DNA of 64,000 nucleotides from Candidatus Electronema sp. (GTDB taxonomy: Bacteria; Desulfobacterota; Desulfobulbia; Desulfobulbales; Desulfobulbaceae): assembly GCA_026645415.1 (NCBI GenBank), contig JAPEVH010000022.1, positions 1 through 64,000 on the forward strand. The letters run 5' to 3'. Shown here piece after piece: positions 60,825 through 64,000 of the stretch (positions within the stretch are counted from its first letter, which is position 1; the number at the start of each line of letters is the position of its first letter). The translations under genes were made by a program, and so were the position numbers. Under the pieces are notes generated by a model that saw nothing but the letters and a program-made list of their open reading frames with translations, made no database searches and was not told where the DNA came from.

Positions 60825-63236
60825 TCACACATCCAGTTCAGCAACCTCTAAGGCATGGCTCTGGATGAACTCGCGCCGAGGCTCCACCTTATCACCCATG
60901 AGAGTAACAAACAGATCGTCTGCTGCTTCAGCATCCTCAATCGTTACTTGCAGCAGAGTTCGATTGACCGGATTCATGGTTGTTTCCCAAAGCTGATCTG
61001 GGTTCATCTCACCTAAACCTTTATAGCGCTGTAAGTGGCTACCTCGGAAAGTTTCTTCCCGCACCAAGCGAATTAAGTCATGCCAGTTTTTTACAGGAAT
61101 CTCTCGCTCCTGCCCAGAATTAGCATTTTTACAGATCGTGAAACTGGTCTTGATATAGCTTTGGATTTCAGGGTATAAGTCAATACCAAGGCGATATTCA
61201 GGAATAAGCGGAATATGCGGCCCAATAACAGCGCGGCTGTGCCCTAGTCCTTGAAATACTGCATCTGCCTCAAAGCAACCGGGTCGAGTGGCACAGGAGC
61301 GGATACCGCTCATCGTTCCGCCTTGGCTAGAAAATTTAACCAACAGCTCCTGCAAAAAAGACTCGTCCTTGAATTGATCTGCTGAATGGACATCATTAGC
61401 CAATAAAAAAAGAACGAGTTGCTCGTGCAAATTCATTCGCTCTAAGAAACTACTAATTCGTTCAAAGAAGGTCAGTTTTTTGAGCAGATTCACCAAACTC
61501 TGGCCGGTAAGTTCACCGCCGCTTTCCAAACGGACTTGAACAAACTGGGCTGCTTGATCATAAAGATGACTATTAAGCGCATCATCATCAAGAAAATACT
61601 GTTCTTTCTTTCCGCGACCTAAGCGGTAAAGCGGTGGCTGGCCAATATATATATGGCCATTTTCGATGAGCGGCAGCATCTGGCGATAGAAAAAGGTGAG
61701 TAAGAGCGTGCGAATATGCGCCCCATCCACGTCTGCGTCAGTCATAATAATGACTTTGTGATAGCGTAGCTTGCCTGCGTCAAATTCTTCCCGGCCAATG
61801 CCTGTACCAAGAGCGGCAATAAGCTGCTTGATTTCCTCTGAATCGAGAATTTTATCAAAGCGAGCCTTTTCCACGTTCATAATCTTACCACGCAGCGGCA
61901 GAATAGCCTGAAAAGAACGGTCTCGGCCCTGTTTTGCCGAACCTCCGGCTGAGTCGCCCTCAACAATGAACAGTTCTCGCTCTTCCGGTTTTTTTGACTG
62001 ACACTCGGCTAATTTGCCTGCCATCATTATTGAGATACCGTCTTTTTTTCGCGATAGGTCTCTTGCGCGCCGGGCTGCTTCTCTTGCGCGGGCTGCCTCT
62101 ACGGCCTTGCTAAGAATTTGTTTAGCGACCTGCGGATTTTGCTCAAGATATTCTCCAAGCTGCTCGTTGCAAACTGAGGCAACGATAGACTTTACTTCTG
62201 AGTTGCCTAGCTTGGTCTTGGTCTGGCCTTCAAACTGCGGATTGGGTACCCGTACCGAAATAATAGCAGTCAGTCCTTCACGAACATCATCGCCTTCCAT
62301 CCGTTCCTTGAGATTTTTTGGAACGATGTCATCAGTCGCATACTTGTTAATACACTTAGTCAAGGCTACCCGAAAGCCAGCAAGATGGGTGCCACCTTCT
62401 CTTGTATTGATATTATTAACAAAGGAAGCAAGTCTCTCACTGTAACTATCCACATATTGAAGACAAACTTCAACCTGCACTTGCTCGCGCTCGCCTTCAA
62501 TAAAGATCGGCTTGGGATGAATCGCACTCCGATTACGATTCAGGTACTCGACATACTCAACAATACCACCTTCATAATGAAAGACATCTTCTGCCCCGCT
62601 TCGTTCATCCTTTAGGCTGATACGAATGCCTCGATTGAGAAAGGCCAGCTCTCGGAGCCGGTTGAGTACGGTCTCGTATTTAAAAAGAACGGTCTGGGTA
62701 AAAATTTCAGAATCTGGTTTAAAAGTGATACAGGTGCCCGTGCTTTCGCTGCTCCCGATCACCTCCAAATCGCTGGTTTTGTCTCCGTAGGCATAGGTTT
62801 GGCGGTATATCTTGCCGTTACGCCGTACTTCGGCGGTTACCTTGCTAGAAAGGGCATTAACGACGGACACACCTACGCCGTGGAGTCCACCAGAAACCTT
62901 ATAAGACGAGTGATCGAACTTGCCGCCCGCGTGCAGAGTAGTCATGACCAGTTCAAGGGCCGTCATCTTCTCTGTTGGGTGCATATCTACAGGAATACCG
63001 CGTCCATTGTCCTCGACCGAGCAGGAACCATCTTCTAGGAGTATCACTCTGATCTGGTCGCAGTGCCCAGCGAGAGCTTCGTCGATAGAGTTATCTACTA
63101 CTTCATAAATTAGATGATGTAGCCCTTCTTCTGCTGTGTTACCGATATACATGGACGGACGCTTACGCACGGCCTCAAGCCCGTCAAGCACCTTGATCTG
63201 ATCTGCCCCATAGGACGAGTTATTCTGTTCGCTCAC
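60825..63236 (-). CDS. gyrB: DNA gyrase subunit B
   Basis: 803 residues starting at GTG with AAGG upstream. The GHKL ATPase motifs are YEVVDNSIDEALAGHCD and VEDNGRGIPVDMHPTEKM, and GGLHGVGVSVVNALS. The TOPRIM part has LFIVEGDSAGGSAKQGRDR and VIIMTDADVDGAHIRTLLL. The ending YKGLGEMNPDQLWETTMNP is the GyrB tail. Length is as usual for GyrB, favouring it over ParE. Confidence 0.96.
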   Translation of the reverse strand: MSEQNNSSYGADQIKVLDGLEAVRKRPSMYIGNTAEEGLHHLIYEVVDNSIDEALAGHCDQIRVILLEDGSCSVEDNGRGIPVDMHPTEKMTALELVMTTLHAGGKFDHSSYKVSGGLHGVGVSVVNALSSKVTAEVRRNGKIYRQTYAYGDKTSDLEVIGSSESTGTCITFKPDSEIFTQTVLFKYETVLNRLRELAFLNRGIRISLKDERSGAEDVFHYEGGIVEYVEYLNRNRSAIHPKPIFIEGEREQVQVEVCLQYVDSYSERLASFVNNINTREGGTHLAGFRVALTKCINKYATDDIVPKNLKERMEGDDVREGLTAIISVRVPNPQFEGQTKTKLGNSEVKSIVASVCNEQLGEYLEQNPQVAKQILSKAVEAARAREAARRARDLSRKKDGISIMMAGKLAECQSKKPEERELFIVEGDSAGGSAKQGRDRSFQAILPLRGKIMNVEKARFDKILDSEEIKQLIAALGTGIGREEFDAGKLRYHKVIIMTDADVDGAHIRTLLLTFFYRQMLPLIENGHIYIGQPPLYRLGRGKKEQYFLDDDALNSHLYDQAAQFVQVRLESGGELTGQSLVNLLKKLTFFERISSFLERMNLHEQLVLFLLANDVHSADQFKDESFLQELLVKFSSQGGTMSGIRSCATRPGCFEADAVFQGLGHSRAVIGPHIPLIPEYRLGIDLYPEIQSYIKTSFTICKNANSGQEREIPVKNWHDLIRLVREETFRGSHLQRYKGLGEMNPDQLWETTMNPVNRTLLQVTIEDAEAADDLFVTLMGDKVEPRREFIQSHALEVAELDV

Positions 63237-63550
63237 CTAGCTGCCTTCTTTTGGAAAATTAATGAAGAAATACGATAGAATTGCGCGGTATAGCTACTTC
63301 CTAACGGAAGCGGTTCATTATACCATATTTCAGGAAAAATCGGGCAGAAATATCCTGTTTAAGAAGGGATTTTCTCTATTGAGGAATATTGAAAGAGAGA
63401 GACAAACCTTTCCTATAGTAATCATCTTAATTTTTTGACTACCACATTCCGTTCTTTTTTTAAAAGGAGATAAATTTTATTGCTTTTTTGTTATTTGTAG
63501 TGTACCACTTTTGACCATCCAAAATTTTTCAAAAATCTTGCTGGCAAATT
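63237..63550. other. Divergent promoter region between gyrB and dnaG
   Basis: 314 bases, AT-rich, no gene seen. A small hairpin CTTCC-TAAC-GGAAG lies at about 63297-63310. No promoter pair is clear enough to mark. The dnaG ATG has only a weak ribosome site. Confidence 0.5.
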
Positions 63551-64000
63551 ATGGCACATAGCCATTCTTGGGAAGAGGCTAAAGAACAGGTGCGCGAGGC
63601 AGCAGATATCGTGCAAGTGATCGGCGAGCATGTCCAGTTGCGGCGGGCCGGAGGGCACTTTACAGGACTTTGTCCTTTTCACAGCGAAAAAACGCCTTCT
63701 TTTTCTGTTAATCCACAACGACAGACTTATAAATGTTTCGGCTGCGGGGAGAGCGGCGATGTATTTTCCTTTTTAGTAAAATATCAAAATTTAAGTTTTC
63801 CTGAAGCATTACGCAGTTTAGCCCAACGGTATCAAATTAGTCTTCCCGAAGCAAAGCTTAGTGAACAAGAGCAACAACAGCGACAGCAGCGAAATGCGCT
63901 CTATCAGATTACTGCTGAGGCTGCCAAAATATATACGCAGCACCTGACAGAAGCTCCCCAGGCAGAAGCCGCACGTCGTTATTTACACCAACGCGGGGTG
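63551..64000 (+). CDS. dnaG: DNA primase, N-terminal part, cut by the window edge
   Basis: 150 codons are visible, open to the edge. The zinc-binding domain is complete: FTGLCPFHSEKTPSFSVNPQ and TYKCFGCGESGDVFSFLVKY, giving the CHC2 set. The sequence EEAKEQVREAADIVQVIGEH before it is typical DnaG. The RNA polymerase domain lies outside. The neighbouring gyrB diverges, a replication-gene grouping. Confidence 0.95.
   Translation, partial: MAHSHSWEEAKEQVREAADIVQVIGEHVQLRRAGGHFTGLCPFHSEKTPSFSVNPQRQTYKCFGCGESGDVFSFLVKYQNLSFPEALRSLAQRYQISLPEAKLSEQEQQQRQQRNALYQITAEAAKIYTQHLTEAPQAEAARRYLHQRGV

Noticed and set aside
63491-63718. Minus-strand frame over the dnaG start
   Set aside because: It is the reverse of the dnaG zinc domain and has no support of its own.
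1-64000. tRNA, rRNA or other housekeeping RNA genes
   Set aside because: Intergenic regions were read for T-loop and acceptor patterns; none was convincing. A covariance-model scan would settle it.

Overview
The window looks like chromosomal DNA of a Gram-negative, menaquinone-using, cytochrome-rich anaerobe of the Desulfobulbales type (Desulfobacterota). A cable bacterium (Electrothrix/Electronema-like) is a reasonable guess. Grounds: lipid A/LPS genes (msbA, O-antigen ligase, heptosyltransferase), BamD, futalosine-route menaquinone synthesis (mqnE), a CooC-type nickel-insertion ATPase, two tetraheme cytochromes, cobyrinate amidation, AmmeMemoRadiSam protein B, and an exported truncated haemoglobin. 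The placement is inference from gene content; no marker phylogeny was possible.

Layout. 1-705: scar where an IS30-type transposase remnant is fused to a truncated PIN-domain toxin, next to an intact UPF0175-type antitoxin. 733-7506: ampG, cysS-memo1, exported haemoglobin, cbiA and a DUF374 acyltransferase. 7507-8023: non-coding DNA dense in palindromes, including three tandem 23-bp units. 8024-13825: xer recombinase facing a cell-envelope operon (cooC-ftsE-ftsX-envC, then ctpA). 13921-21060: a tightly coupled cassette of a receiver-histidine kinase, an Hsp70 with a zinc ribbon, a zinc-ribbon/LysM membrane protein, a repeat protein, a J-like protein without HPD and a GrpE-like protein. This is the best candidate for an undescribed system. 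21373-27424: LPS export and core assembly, including a ligase-glycosyltransferase fusion. 27465-32217: RND efflux pair with a small exported-protein gene on the opposite strand between its two genes. 32487-34149: small conserved gene and mpl. 34222-37420: accessory island with an intact IS, an HNH nuclease and an EcoRII-type nuclease but no methyltransferase. 37457-39491: mqnE-dusB.

39546-48411, minus strand: membrane tetraheme cytochrome with one CX3CH site, metallophosphoesterase-tetraheme protein, GspE/PilB ATPase, bamD, trxB, trxA, a J-domain protein and a small hypothetical. 48675-52761: hemL, a short AT-rich accessory stretch (two-TM protein, HU-like protein), then the Fo part of ATP synthase (atpZ, atpI, atpB, atpE) with no F1 genes. 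52845-58109: mtaD, a TlpA-like thioredoxin, a small cysteine-containing exported protein, nitroreductase, lipoprotein, coaBC and darP. 58199-58858: a CAP-domain lipoprotein behind a leader that looks like a GEMM (cyclic dinucleotide) riboswitch. 59252-64000: CHAD protein, gyrB and the start of dnaG.

Most genes serve the cell envelope (muropeptide recycling by AmpG and Mpl, FtsEX-EnvC division hydrolysis, LPS, BamD, CtpA) or redox and cofactor metabolism (cytochromes, thioredoxins, haem, cobamide, menaquinone, CoA). No tRNA, rRNA or CRISPR array was seen. All functional calls rest on motif and family recognition by reading; no database search was run.
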